From assembly GCA_965204665.1 (NCBI GenBank), contig OZ242002.1, positions 682,001-746,000 of the forward strand: DNA of 64,000 bases, read 5' to 3'. Each line of letters begins with the position of its first letter. Position 1 is the stretch's first letter. Source of the stretch: Nemesobacter sp965204665. GTDB taxonomy: Bacteria; Desulfobacterota_D; UBA1144; Nemesobacterales; Nemesobacteraceae. Positions 36,001 to 44,435 of this stretch are shown here, in pieces. Both the position numbers and the translations under genes were made by a program. The notes below the pieces were generated by a model that saw nothing but the letters and a program-made list of their open reading frames with translations, had not been told where the DNA came from and did not search any database.

Positions 36001-36021
36001 CCAGATGGGGGGGGGTAAAAT
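35995..36021 (+). promoter_or_regulatory. promoter-like site with poly-G spacer, second copy
   Basis: TTGACT (35995-36000), 15 bases ending in nine Gs, TAAAAT (36016-36021): the same arrangement as at 3256-3282. It points towards the DNA methyltransferase gene 435 bases downstream, but the bases on either side are readable as fragments of two dead transposases, so the likeness could be accidental. Confidence 0.3.
36007..36015. repeat. homopolymeric G tract (9 G), second of three
   Basis: Nine Gs located at the join between the IS256-type fragment and the ISAzo13-type fragment. Confidence 0.95.
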
Positions 36022-36411
36022 CTAGAAGCATGAAGGTTGTAGACCACCTCGTGAGGAAGTCGATTCGCCATGCGTTCGCTTACGGGATGACCACCCGAAG
36101 TTGCTCGGCAAGGTACGTAGCGTTGTGGCGGGACCACCGCAACGGCCCCGTCAGGTCTTCTCGTGTGACCGGGTCCGGGAGTGTATCCAACTTCAACAGC
36201 AGACCCGAGTCGTGTTCCGTAACTCGCTTGCAGCCCCTGCCGAGTCCAGTTTCTTGAGACTGACTCTGATAGTGGTCCGCGACAATCCGGTCGTTTCTGC
36301 GACCCGTTCGATGCTGTTGCGACCGACGGCTGGGGTTTCCACTGCTGCCCATCGGCGACGGGTCTGCTCATTTAGAGAGGGGCGGGGAGCAACTAATTTC
36401 GTCCGCACCAC
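36022..36411 (-). pseudogene. ISAzo13-family transposase, N-terminal fragment with frameshifts
   Basis: Three minus-strand frames in turn match the family start: SLNEQTRRRWAAVETPAVGR with RVAETTGLSRTTIRVSLKKL (helix-turn-helix), then LLLKLDTLPDPVTREDLTGP with LRWSRHNATYLAEQL, then GHPVSERMANRLPHEVVYNL. Two frameshifts separate them, and the catalytic part is absent. It ends at the poly-G tract. Confidence 0.82.
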
Positions 36412-36455
36412 TTGACTTGAAAAGCCTGTTATTTCCCAAGGAGCCTGATAGCAAG

Positions 36456-37373
36456 ATGATCGGATTTGAAGAGATTGTCGGCAAAGTTGCCGCACCGCGG
36501 TTCAGGTCCGGACTTATAACCGGAGATGTTCTTAAAATTCTACGGGACCACCCTATAGAAATAAAATTTGATGTCGTCATAGCTGACCCTCCCTACAATA
36601 TAGGAAAGAACTTCGGAAAGAGTGACGACAACCTTCCCTTGGATGAATATGTGGAATGGACAGGGAAATGGATATCCAGATGTTTTCAGCTTCTATCCGA
36701 AAACGGACTTATTTACATTTACGGATTTGCAGAAATCTTGTCTCATATCTCGGCTTTATATCCTGCAGACCATCAACGCTGGCTTGTCTGGCACTACACA
36801 AACAAGGCGGTCCCCTCCTTAAGGTTCTGGCAGAGGTCACATGAATCCATTTTTTGTCTTTGGATGCCGGAAACCAAAAGACCTGTCCTTGAGGTCGACC
36901 AGATCCGGGAACCCTATACGAAATCCTTTCTCAACAATGCTGCCGGAAAAACACGCAGGTCTACGGTTTCCCGGTTCGGTGGAAATCAAGGAAAAGAAAC
37001 AACGTATCGGGCTCACGAAGGAGGAGCGTTACCCAGGGATGTAATAAAGATTCCCGCCCTTGCCGGCGGTGCCGGTGCTTCGGAGCGTTGGTTCATGTGT
37101 CGCGATTGCGGAGACGGAGTATTCCCTCCGAGCGAACTGAAAAATCACAGAGATCACAACACGCTGAAGCATCCGACACAAAAACCTATGCGTTTAACAA
37201 AACGGTTGATAAGGTCTCGTATCAAAGGAAATAACGGAAGGTTGCTGGTTCCCTTTGCCGGGTCGGGTTCGGAATGCGTTGTCGCTAAACAACTTGGAAT
37301 AGAGTTCAGAGGCATAGAGATAAACCCTCTATATGTAAAATTTGCAAGGAAATGGCTTAGGTGTATAAACTAA
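36456..37373 (+). CDS. DNA methyltransferase (amino-group, N6-adenine or N4-cytosine)
   Basis: 305 residues. The catalytic motif IV is D44-P-P-Y47 in VIADPPYNIGKNFG; the SAM motif I PFAGSGSECVVAKQLGIEF comes near the C-terminus, with KHPTQKPMRL just before it. This order (IV before I) is the beta class, common in type II restriction-modification. A cysteine pair in CRDCGDG lies in the variable region that usually reads the DNA target. The start at 36456 is chosen because AAGGAG lies 12 bases before; a TTG at 36417 would add 13 residues. It overlaps the next gene by 13 bases, which is probably its cognate restriction enzyme. Confidence 0.92.
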   Translation: MIGFEEIVGKVAAPRFRSGLITGDVLKILRDHPIEIKFDVVIADPPYNIGKNFGKSDDNLPLDEYVEWTGKWISRCFQLLSENGLIYIYGFAEILSHISALYPADHQRWLVWHYTNKAVPSLRFWQRSHESIFCLWMPETKRPVLEVDQIREPYTKSFLNNAAGKTRRSTVSRFGGNQGKETTYRAHEGGALPRDVIKIPALAGGAGASERWFMCRDCGDGVFPPSELKNHRDHNTLKHPTQKPMRLTKRLIRSRIKGNNGRLLVPFAGSGSECVVAKQLGIEFRGIEINPLYVKFARKWLRCIN

Positions 37374-37954
37374 CCCCGAGAATGTTACAACGCTTTCGGC
37401 AGGACCTCGGCAAATATCATGGATTGTTTACTGCCGGTCGTTGTCAGGGATGGGAACAAGAGGAACTGATCGTCAATGCCATAAAGTCTGATACGCAAGC
37501 ACAGGATTCCGTCAAATGGAAAGAGGCCGGTCATGATGCTGAAGCCGACATCAGAGTCAAAACCAACGGAAAATCTCACGAAATACAGATCAAATCGGGA
37601 CAGGTAAAACCTAAAAAGAGAGCACTGATTATTTCAGGGCACAGGCTGGGTAGGTTTGATGGAGACATGGTAGAAATTACTAAGTATCTGAACGATAACA
37701 AGGCAAACATAATTTCGGTATCCTATGCAAAAAGAGATGATGAGAAGGGAAGACACCATCAGTACTGCTTACGCTATATAGACATCAAACTGCTGACCGG
37801 AATTTCACCTGACAAATGGGAAAAGATGGGAAAGCAGTATTGTCAGAAAAATTCATGTGGAGTTTTATTTTCTCTAAGACCTAAAATGAGTTGGCAGATA
37901 TGGTGGGAAATTCCGCTTGAATTAACAGAAGAAACGGAAGAATTTACAGTCTGA
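37361..37954 (+). CDS. putative type II restriction endonuclease paired with the methyltransferase
   Basis: 197 residues, not matched to a known enzyme by eye. Position, overlapping the methyltransferase by 13 bases, is the main argument. A nuclease-like core is readable: KEAGHDAEADIRV followed by SHEIQIKSGQVK gives D...E-x-K, as in PD-(D/E)xK enzymes, and a QGWEQEELIVNAI helix before it would carry the earlier acidic residue. The C-terminal part has several tryptophans (SWQIWWEIPLEL). The GTG at 37361 is used; an ATG at 37382 is an alternative. Recognition sequence unknown. The SbcD-like gene follows after 31 bases. Confidence 0.65.
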   Translation: MYKLTPRMLQRFRQDLGKYHGLFTAGRCQGWEQEELIVNAIKSDTQAQDSVKWKEAGHDAEADIRVKTNGKSHEIQIKSGQVKPKKRALIISGHRLGRFDGDMVEITKYLNDNKANIISVSYAKRDDEKGRHHQYCLRYIDIKLLTGISPDKWEKMGKQYCQKNSCGVLFSLRPKMSWQIWWEIPLELTEETEEFTV

Positions 37955-37985
37955 TTTCTACAGTTCCAAAATCTAAAAAGATCCT

Positions 37986-39116
37986 ATGAGCCTGAAAATA
38001 ATACATACTTCCGACTGGCAGATCGGCAAGGTTTTTCGATATGTGGATGATGCGACCATGGGACTCCTGCAGGACGCCCGTCTCAAAGTAATTACCAGTC
38101 TGGGAGAATCGGCGGAAAAACACGGTGCAGGCCACATACTGGTCGCAGGCGATGTCTACGACATTGAAACGCCGTCCCAGCGTTCCCTCAACCAACCGCT
38201 TGAGCGTATGAGGAACTTCCCCGGAGTCAGATGGCATCTGCTTCCGGGAAATCACGACCCGCACAGACCGAACGGCCTGTGGGACCGGATCCTTGCCAGG
38301 GAATTGCCGGAAAATATTCATATCCACACAACTCCCGAGCCGGTGATATTCGAAGAAGAGTCTCTTGTTCTGCTTCCAGCCCCGCTTCTGCATCGCCACA
38401 CGCTCGACAATGCGACCGCTTATATGGAAGACCTCGACCTTCCCGAAGGCCTTATCCGCGTAGGTATAGCCCACGGCACCATTACGGGGTTCGGCTCCGG
38501 CGACGATTCCACCCCGAACTACATTCCCCCCGATCTCCCTGAGAGAGCGGGTCTGTCTTACCTCGCTTTAGGGGACTGGCACGGGAAAAGGAAAATAAAC
38601 GACCGCTGCTGGTACAGCGGGACACCCGAGACCGACTCGTTCAAAGTATCTGACGGAGGTTACGCCCTGCTTGTGGAGATTAACGACTGGAACTCCCTTC
38701 CCGAGATAACCGCTCTTGAAACCGGACACTATAAGTGGCTCAGTTTCTCGGAGCGGATCAACAGTGCGGAGGACATCGATTTTCTGGAGGAAAAACTCCG
38801 GGCGATACAGGGCAACCTTGAAAATACTCTCGTCCATCTGGAAATAGAAGGGGCATTGTCTCTTGAGGACCGGAACTACCTTGAAGAACGGATAACGGAA
38901 GGGGTTTCCGCCGCTCTTTGTTTTCTCCGCACGGACACGGAACATCTGTTCCCGCACCCTACCGAGCGGGACCTGGATCAGATAGACCAGCAGGGATTCG
39001 TGCGCGCCGCCGCCGATACCTTGAAAACCAAAGCCGACGAGGGTGATCAACTCTCAGCAGAAGCTCTTCAGAGACTCTACATAGAACACATGAAATTCGC
39101 GGCGGAAAAACGATGA
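37986..39116 (+). CDS. Mre11/SbcD-like DNA exonuclease subunit (YhaO type)
   Basis: 376 residues of the calcineurin-like phosphoesterase fold, manganese-dependent nuclease partner of a Rad50-like ATPase. Motifs in order: HTSDWQIGK (H7, D10), AGDVYD (55-59), LPGNHDPH (88-93), IAHGTITG and LGDWHGKRK with the late histidine ligands. The capping/C-terminal region after residue 240 is divergent from E. coli SbcD and closer in size to Bacillus YhaO. The ATG of the ATPase gene overlaps the stop (ATGA). With the methyltransferase and restriction genes it forms a compact four-gene run. Confidence 0.85.
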   Translation: MSLKIIHTSDWQIGKVFRYVDDATMGLLQDARLKVITSLGESAEKHGAGHILVAGDVYDIETPSQRSLNQPLERMRNFPGVRWHLLPGNHDPHRPNGLWDRILARELPENIHIHTTPEPVIFEEESLVLLPAPLLHRHTLDNATAYMEDLDLPEGLIRVGIAHGTITGFGSGDDSTPNYIPPDLPERAGLSYLALGDWHGKRKINDRCWYSGTPETDSFKVSDGGYALLVEINDWNSLPEITALETGHYKWLSFSERINSAEDIDFLEEKLRAIQGNLENTLVHLEIEGALSLEDRNYLEERITEGVSAALCFLRTDTEHLFPHPTERDLDQIDQQGFVRAAADTLKTKADEGDQLSAEALQRLYIEHMKFAAEKR

Positions 39117-41818
39117 AGCTCAGGTCTCTTGCCGTAAATCAGTTCAAAAAATTCACAAGCCCCGTAAAACTCGAAGGGCTAAAGGACGGTCTGAACGTAG
39201 TCGTCGGCTCGAACGAAATGGGCAAATCCACCCTGCTCGACGCTCTGCGCGCAGTCCTCTTCGAAAAATACGATTCAGGCGTCAAAGCCGTCAAGGACCT
39301 TCAGAACGAACGGAACAAAGCCGGTCCTGTAGTGGAACTGAAATTCGAACTTGAAGACGACCTGTACAGTATCTCCAAGCGGTTCATGAAAAAACCCTAC
39401 GCGCGGCTCGACTGCCCCGACGGTTCCACGCTCGAGGGAGAAGCGGCGGAGGAAAGGTTGCGGGACCTCCTGAATTTCTCCAAATCCGGAAGGTCCGGCG
39501 CTACATCCGAAACGCTGGGCATGTGGAACATACTCTGGGTGAAACAGGGGAAATCATTCGGTGCTCTCGACCTTTCCCGAAGCGCGAGAGCGGACCTTCA
39601 CGGCGCCCTTGAATCCGAAGTCGGAACGGTACTCGGCGGACGACGCGGACGTGAACTTCCTCAGGCTATAGAGGATCATCTCCGCAAACTGATCACTACG
39701 ACGGGCAAAAGCAGGGGAGACTATAAAGCCGCTGAAGAACAAGTAGGGTCTCTTGAAAAAGAGTTGGGAGAACTGGAAGAACAAAAAAGGGAACTGTTGG
39801 AGACGCTGAAAGATCTTGAAGATAAACAGGAAAAACTGAAACGTCTTTCAGAACCCGAACGTGATGAAAAAGATAAAGCTGAACTTGAAAAAGCGAACGA
39901 ATGGTTGAAAGAACTGGAAAAGCTTGAAGATCAGATGGAAGCGGAAAAACGGGAACTCGAAGTCTGTGAATTCAGACTCACGCAGGCGGAGCAGAACGAA
40001 AGACTGCGTCGGGACCTGAAAAACGATATCTCTCGGGAACAGGAAAGGCTTGAAGAACTGAGCAAAGAGAACGAAGAAGCTTTCGAACAGCAGAACCAGG
40101 CACTGGAAAAGCTTGAAAAACTGAGAGAGGCGGCGGCTGAAACTGAAGCGGAAGCTGAGGATGCTGAAGATGCTGTTTCCAGAAAAAAACGCATATTCAG
40201 CGCAGTGGAACTCAAAAGTCGCATAAGCGGACTCACGAACCAACTCGAAAAAACCGAGGATGCGGAAAAACGCAGACTCCATGCTCAGAAGCGAGCCGAA
40301 AGTATTGCCGTAACGCAGGAGATGCTCCGGCAGATAGAAGATGCGGAAAAAGAAATGGAAAAAGCTGAAAATCGTCTAAACGCCGTTTCGACTCTCGTAA
40401 CTTTCGATATGGAAAATCCTTCCGGAATTGAAGTTGACGGCTCGGCGCTGGCATCCGGTAAAGATTCTCTGCAGACGGTTTCTCCAATGAAGATATCAAT
40501 TCCCGAAAGGGGAGACATCACGATTGAACCTGCTGTAAAGAACCGGGACAAACTGATCGATCAGCACCGCAGGGCGGAGGAACAACTGAAGGATATTCTC
40601 GACGAAATTTGTGTTTCGTCCGTACAAGAAGCGCAATCTCTGTACAGCGACCGACAAAAAGCATTGGAACAGGCGGACCTTGCCCGCAAAGAAGCTGAAA
40701 TGTACGCTCCGAGTACGGATGAGTACGAGGCCGGAGTGCGGGCTCTGGCTGACTATATAGAAAAACACCGACAGATACTGCAGAAGGAAACGACCGAACT
40801 TGCGTTGCAGGAACTGCCTGAATATCAGGATGCTAAAGCAGAGTTAGAAAATGCTCAAGACAGGTCCGAAGACGCTCGGGAAGCGCTGGACAAGATACGG
40901 GCGGCTATTAAAGGTCCGGAGGAGATATTGACGAGTTCCAAAGAACATTCAGCTTCCGCCAAAGCCCGTTACGAAGAATGTGAAAAACGTCTGGAAAGCC
41001 TTTTTGACCAACTCGCAAAAGCCCAGGATGAATGTGACGAGGACAGATTACGTAAAGAAACCCGAGAAGCGCGCAACGCCTTTTTGCACCAAAAAGAGAA
41101 GGTCGCTCACCTGAGTGAAAAACGAAGTAACGGCGATACCGTTGAACAGGCTGAAGCACGAGTAAGTCGTCTTAAAAGAGCGGCCGAAAACAAAAAATCA
41201 CAACTACACGAACTCGAACTCGGTATTCAAGACAAACGGTCGCGGGTTGATGTCCGAGGGGGAGAAGGAATTGATGAAAGCATCGGGCGGAAGAAACGTG
41301 ATCTGGAGCACTGGAAAGAAAAATACGACCGACTTGAGCGCGAAGTGAGAGTTCTCAGCCTTCTGCTTGAAACACTCAGAGACGCCGAACATGAAGCCAA
41401 AGAACTTTTCCTTTCACCCGTGACGGACCGCATGCGGCCATACCTGCAGTCCTTGTTTCCCGGTTCCGAAATAACGATTGATGAAAACCTGGGTATAACA
41501 GGAGTAATACGGGAAGCGGGCTATGAAGAACCTTTCCCGCTTCTAAGCATGGGAACACAGGAGCAGGTCGCCGTCCTAGTGCGCCTTGCGTTCGCCGAGA
41601 TGTTGGTCGGGCAGGGAAAACCGGCCACAGTAGTGCTTGATGATGCCCTGGTCTTTTCTGACGACGCGAGAATGGACCGTATGTTCGACATACTCAATCA
41701 CGCGGCAGAGAAGGTCCAGATATTAATTTTCACTTGCCGCGAGCAACTTTTTGAAAATGTCGGAGGTCATGTGCTTTCACTGAAACCCGAAGGTCCTGAA
41801 AAACTTATCTCCGCTTGA
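39113..41818 (+). CDS. Rad50/SbcC-like AAA ATPase lacking a CxxC zinc hook (YhaN type)
   Basis: 901 residues. Walker A GSNEMGKST (32-40) is at the N-terminus; the C-terminal lobe has the signature-like LLSMGTQEQVAVLVRLAFAE and Walker B TVVLDDALVFSD. Between them are two long coiled coils (about 195-420 and 480-740, very rich in E, K, L). In place of the CxxC zinc hook of Rad50/SbcC, residues 430-477 form a beta-rich insertion (GIEVDGSALASGKDS, KISIPERGDITIEPA). This arrangement recalls YhaN-type proteins. It would act with the overlapping Mre11-like nuclease on DNA ends. A following toxin-antitoxin pair is on the opposite strand. Confidence 0.87.
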   Translation: MKLRSLAVNQFKKFTSPVKLEGLKDGLNVVVGSNEMGKSTLLDALRAVLFEKYDSGVKAVKDLQNERNKAGPVVELKFELEDDLYSISKRFMKKPYARLDCPDGSTLEGEAAEERLRDLLNFSKSGRSGATSETLGMWNILWVKQGKSFGALDLSRSARADLHGALESEVGTVLGGRRGRELPQAIEDHLRKLITTTGKSRGDYKAAEEQVGSLEKELGELEEQKRELLETLKDLEDKQEKLKRLSEPERDEKDKAELEKANEWLKELEKLEDQMEAEKRELEVCEFRLTQAEQNERLRRDLKNDISREQERLEELSKENEEAFEQQNQALEKLEKLREAAAETEAEAEDAEDAVSRKKRIFSAVELKSRISGLTNQLEKTEDAEKRRLHAQKRAESIAVTQEMLRQIEDAEKEMEKAENRLNAVSTLVTFDMENPSGIEVDGSALASGKDSLQTVSPMKISIPERGDITIEPAVKNRDKLIDQHRRAEEQLKDILDEICVSSVQEAQSLYSDRQKALEQADLARKEAEMYAPSTDEYEAGVRALADYIEKHRQILQKETTELALQELPEYQDAKAELENAQDRSEDAREALDKIRAAIKGPEEILTSSKEHSASAKARYEECEKRLESLFDQLAKAQDECDEDRLRKETREARNAFLHQKEKVAHLSEKRSNGDTVEQAEARVSRLKRAAENKKSQLHELELGIQDKRSRVDVRGGEGIDESIGRKKRDLEHWKEKYDRLEREVRVLSLLLETLRDAEHEAKELFLSPVTDRMRPYLQSLFPGSEITIDENLGITGVIREAGYEEPFPLLSMGTQEQVAVLVRLAFAEMLVGQGKPATVVLDDALVFSDDARMDRMFDILNHAAEKVQILIFTCREQLFENVGGHVLSLKPEGPEKLISA

Positions 41819-41950
41819 CCATTACTCAAAGTGAGTTTGTTCTGAAATATATGAATTCTGGGAGTATCGGATTCGGGATGAAAGCATCAACTCCATCACC
41901 CAACCGACATCTCACCCTGACTACTATCTTAAAATCAGAAAAAGGAATGA

Positions 41951-42379
41951 TCAGTTTTTATATGACAGAAATGGGTTTTTTATCATTACTGTGCCGTACA
42001 TACGACCATGCTGGAAGTCTTCCGAGAGCAGTTCTGCAATTCCATGAACCTCTGCATAAGCCCAGATATGAGCATCGAACCACGACAGACCGTATGCGAT
42101 AATGCCCCGTAGAGCCGTTCTCAGAACAACTGCATCAGGATAAATAATTGGAAATTGCTCCATTAATTCCTCTGCCTCGCGAATGGCGGAGGTAAAATCA
42201 AGCAAGCGGTTCTCGGAACCTCCTCGTGTTGTGGCGGCAACAAATTCAACAATTGACTGGTGGGCAATATGCACCCGCCCGGTTGCGATGCCGTCACGAA
42301 GTACATTCATCGCAATCTGTTGCTTATCTGGAAAACGGCTGTCATAACGATAGACCAGTATATTAGTATCAATCAACAT
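41951..42379 (-). CDS. PIN-domain toxin (VapC-like)
   Basis: 142 residues. The first active-site aspartate is D4 in MLIDTNILVYRYD; SIVEFVAATT carries the early glutamate, and SWFDAHIWAYAEVHG with LLSEDFQHGR the later acidic residues. These match PIN RNase toxins. The start at 42379 is set by this family beginning and by an 11-base overlap with the antitoxin gene. A longer in-frame start at 42514 would lie far inside the antitoxin gene and add unconserved sequence. Confidence 0.9.
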   Translation of the reverse strand: MLIDTNILVYRYDSRFPDKQQIAMNVLRDGIATGRVHIAHQSIVEFVAATTRGGSENRLLDFTSAIREAEELMEQFPIIYPDAVVLRTALRGIIAYGLSWFDAHIWAYAEVHGIAELLSEDFQHGRMYGTVMIKNPFLSYKN

Positions 42380-42665
42380 CTGGACGACCGCGAGTATAAA
42401 GTTCTTCTCGGGTCCACCCCCGCGTATCCGCCCGAGATGCAGGCTTCGATGTTTCACGGGAACGCTGCCGAGCAGTTGCCTCATCAAAAAGACGCAGGCG
42501 CTCTTCAGTACCAAGCCTCTGGTCCGATATCACCGTTCCAGCAATAACCACACGAATATTTTTCCCCATCTCCTCAAAACGAATATCGTCCCCAGGTCGG
42601 ATGCCGTAACGCTCGGCAATTGCTTTTGGTACCGTGACTTGCAGTTTGCTACTTACTTTGGACAT
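42369..42665 (-). CDS. AbrB/SpoVT-type antitoxin (VapB-like)
   Basis: 98 residues. The N-terminal half is a swapped-hairpin AbrB domain: SKLQVTVPKAIAERYGIRPG, then DDIRFEEMGKNIRVV. The C-terminal tail (ATARQRSRE...GWTREELYTRG) would contact the PIN toxin encoded by the overlapping next gene. Such antitoxins generally repress their own promoter. The pair follows the Rad50-like gene in convergent orientation and helps mark the end of the island. Confidence 0.9.
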   Translation of the reverse strand: MSKVSSKLQVTVPKAIAERYGIRPGDDIRFEEMGKNIRVVIAGTVISDQRLGTEERLRLFDEATARQRSRETSKPASRADTRGWTREELYTRGRPDVD

Positions 42666-42871
42666 GCCTTTACTTTACCAAAGAAAATTTCTTTGTCAAA
42701 ATAGAAAGTTTATTCACTTACGTACGCAAAAATGAAGTCGGTCTCTGCCCATAAGCATGTAGAATAAGATTCGGACAGATATGACCATCCCGGCATTTTG
42801 CGTTCGGCAGATTGAAGTGTAGATTCAATTAAGGAAATTCTGTAAGATTCCGGAACAGGAGGCGACGACAA

Positions 42872-43687
42872 GTGACTGAAAACCCCATAGGAGTGGATTA
42901 TTCCGAGCTTCATCAGCTCGACAGTCCGGCTAACAGACTCATAAGAGAATCCATATGGGGTACGGAGGATGACATAGGACAGCAGTCATTCATCACACCC
43001 CGTTATCTCGACCAACTGATTTCAAGACTGAATATAGTAGAAACGACGCATCTGCTTGATGTGGGCAGCGGAGCGGGCGGTCCGGCGGCATACATAGCCG
43101 ACAGGACCGGATGCAGGGTTTCCGGCATAGAGATAAACGAAATCGGGGTTGACGTATCAAGAAAACTTGCGGAAAACTCGGGGCTCGGGGGAAAAGTCCG
43201 GTTTCATCTCGGCGACGCGATTGAAATGCCGTTTGCGGAAAACACTTTCGACCTCGCCGTAAGCCTCAACGTAATGAATGTGTTTTCGGATAAGACGGAA
43301 CTTTTCAGACAGGTTCTGAGAGTTCTCAAGCCCTCCGGCATATGGGCACTGCTGAGCGGTACTTTCAAAATGGAGGGTGATGAAGAGACGAAAAGCAGGA
43401 TGGCCAGAGGCTATCTTATCCCGCAGTATTACGATTCTCTTCAAAGCTACAGGAGCAAACTCGAAACGGCAGGTTTCCTGATTGAAGAAATAACGGAATA
43501 CGTGGCGGATTTCCGTGTTCAGGTGAAGAGATGGGGAGATGCCTACAAAAAACATGCAGCGGCAATCGCCGAGGAGCAGGGAGAGGAAAACACCCGGTAT
43601 CACATAGAGTATTTCGATACTTACCTGAGCCTCGTTGACCGGAAAAGAGCTTCAAACCATCTGATCATATCGTCAAAACCCGGATAG
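42872..43687 (+). CDS. class I SAM-dependent methyltransferase, sarcosine/phosphoethanolamine-like
   Basis: 271 residues. Motif I is LLDVGSGAGGPAAYIA, the strand-2 acid is in SGIEINEIG, motif IV is FDLAVSLNVMNVF, and LRVLKPSGIWALL follows. The early YSELHQLDSPANRLIRES and IWGTEDDIGQQSF resemble small-amine or glycine/sarcosine methyltransferases, where the substrate loop lies before motif I. The exact substrate is not set by sequence. GTG start at 42872 with AGGAGG nine bases before. It converges with thiE. Confidence 0.88.
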   Translation: MTENPIGVDYSELHQLDSPANRLIRESIWGTEDDIGQQSFITPRYLDQLISRLNIVETTHLLDVGSGAGGPAAYIADRTGCRVSGIEINEIGVDVSRKLAENSGLGGKVRFHLGDAIEMPFAENTFDLAVSLNVMNVFSDKTELFRQVLRVLKPSGIWALLSGTFKMEGDEETKSRMARGYLIPQYYDSLQSYRSKLETAGFLIEEITEYVADFRVQVKRWGDAYKKHAAAIAEEQGEENTRYHIEYFDTYLSLVDRKRASNHLIISSKPG

Positions 43688-43747
43688 AAGACTCCCCGGA
43701 CTTCGGCGATTTTTTATCGCCTGCGGGATCAAAAACGAGTCTCCCTG

Positions 43748-44389
43748 TCACAGAACCGCATGATCTTCAAAAGCGGCGCAGTACTCCCTGGAAGCTTTTT
43801 CCGGATCGTCTGAACCGAAAACACCGGTTATGACCGCAACTCCGTCCACCCCCGTCTCAAGCACTTCGGAAACATTTTGGGGGAATATGCCTCCGATAGC
43901 GAATACGGGAATTCCCGTTATGGCGGTCTTAGCATCAATCAGAGTCTGAAGAGGGGTGGGCACTCTTCCGGGTTTGGTCGGAGTATCCCACGGCGTCCCG
44001 AAAACCACATAGTCGGCCCCCATTCTCTCCGAATGTATTCCCCTCGGAAGAGAGTTGTAGCAGGAAACTCCTATTATAGCTCCGTTGCCGATTTTCTTTC
44101 TCGTGGGAATTATGTTCGGGTCGTCCTCGCCCAGGTGCACTCCGTCAGCCCCTATTTCCGTCATAAGTTCCGGAGAGTCGTTTATTATAAGCGGCACTCC
44201 GTATTTTTTCGTGAGCTCAAGAAGTTTCTTTCCGACAGCGACGATTTCTGCGGGCTCAGAACTCTTGTCGCGCAACTGAACTATGTCCGCCCCTCCGGAA
44301 AGCGACTTTTCCACCGATTCGAAAAAAGCGTTCGGCGGAATCAGTTTCTCACTGGTGATTACGTAAAGTCCGTTAAGCGAAAAACCCAT
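43748..44389 (-). CDS. thiE: thiamine-phosphate synthase
   Basis: Joins HMP-PP and the thiazole phosphate to make thiamine monophosphate. 213 residues, TIM barrel. Conserved segments: IVQLRDKSSEPAEI (pyrimidine site), LIINDSPEL, ADGVHLGEDD, IIGVSCYN, ADYVVFGTPWDTPTKPG (diphosphate site) and PVFAIGGIFPQN, then GVDGVAVITGVF. ATG at 44389; the argH stop is 46 bases upstream, so it probably shares the argH-mscS transcript. Between the end of this gene and the convergent methyltransferase is a GGCGAT/ATCGCC hairpin. Confidence 0.96.
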   Translation of the reverse strand: MGFSLNGLYVITSEKLIPPNAFFESVEKSLSGGADIVQLRDKSSEPAEIVAVGKKLLELTKKYGVPLIINDSPELMTEIGADGVHLGEDDPNIIPTRKKIGNGAIIGVSCYNSLPRGIHSERMGADYVVFGTPWDTPTKPGRVPTPLQTLIDAKTAITGIPVFAIGGIFPQNVSEVLETGVDGVAVITGVFGSDDPEKASREYCAAFEDHAVL

Positions 44390-44435
44390 GATTTATCGAC
44401 AAGCAAAATTAATGCAGGTAAACCGGGAACACGGC

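Noticed and set aside
41815..42102. Frame following the Rad50-like gene
   Set aside because: It runs antisense to the PIN toxin, whose family motifs and antitoxin partner are convincing.
43700..43725. GGCGAT/ATCGCC hairpin between the methyltransferase and thiE as a terminator
   Set aside because: It is not followed by a T run in either direction and the loop itself holds the Ts, so terminator function is not supported.
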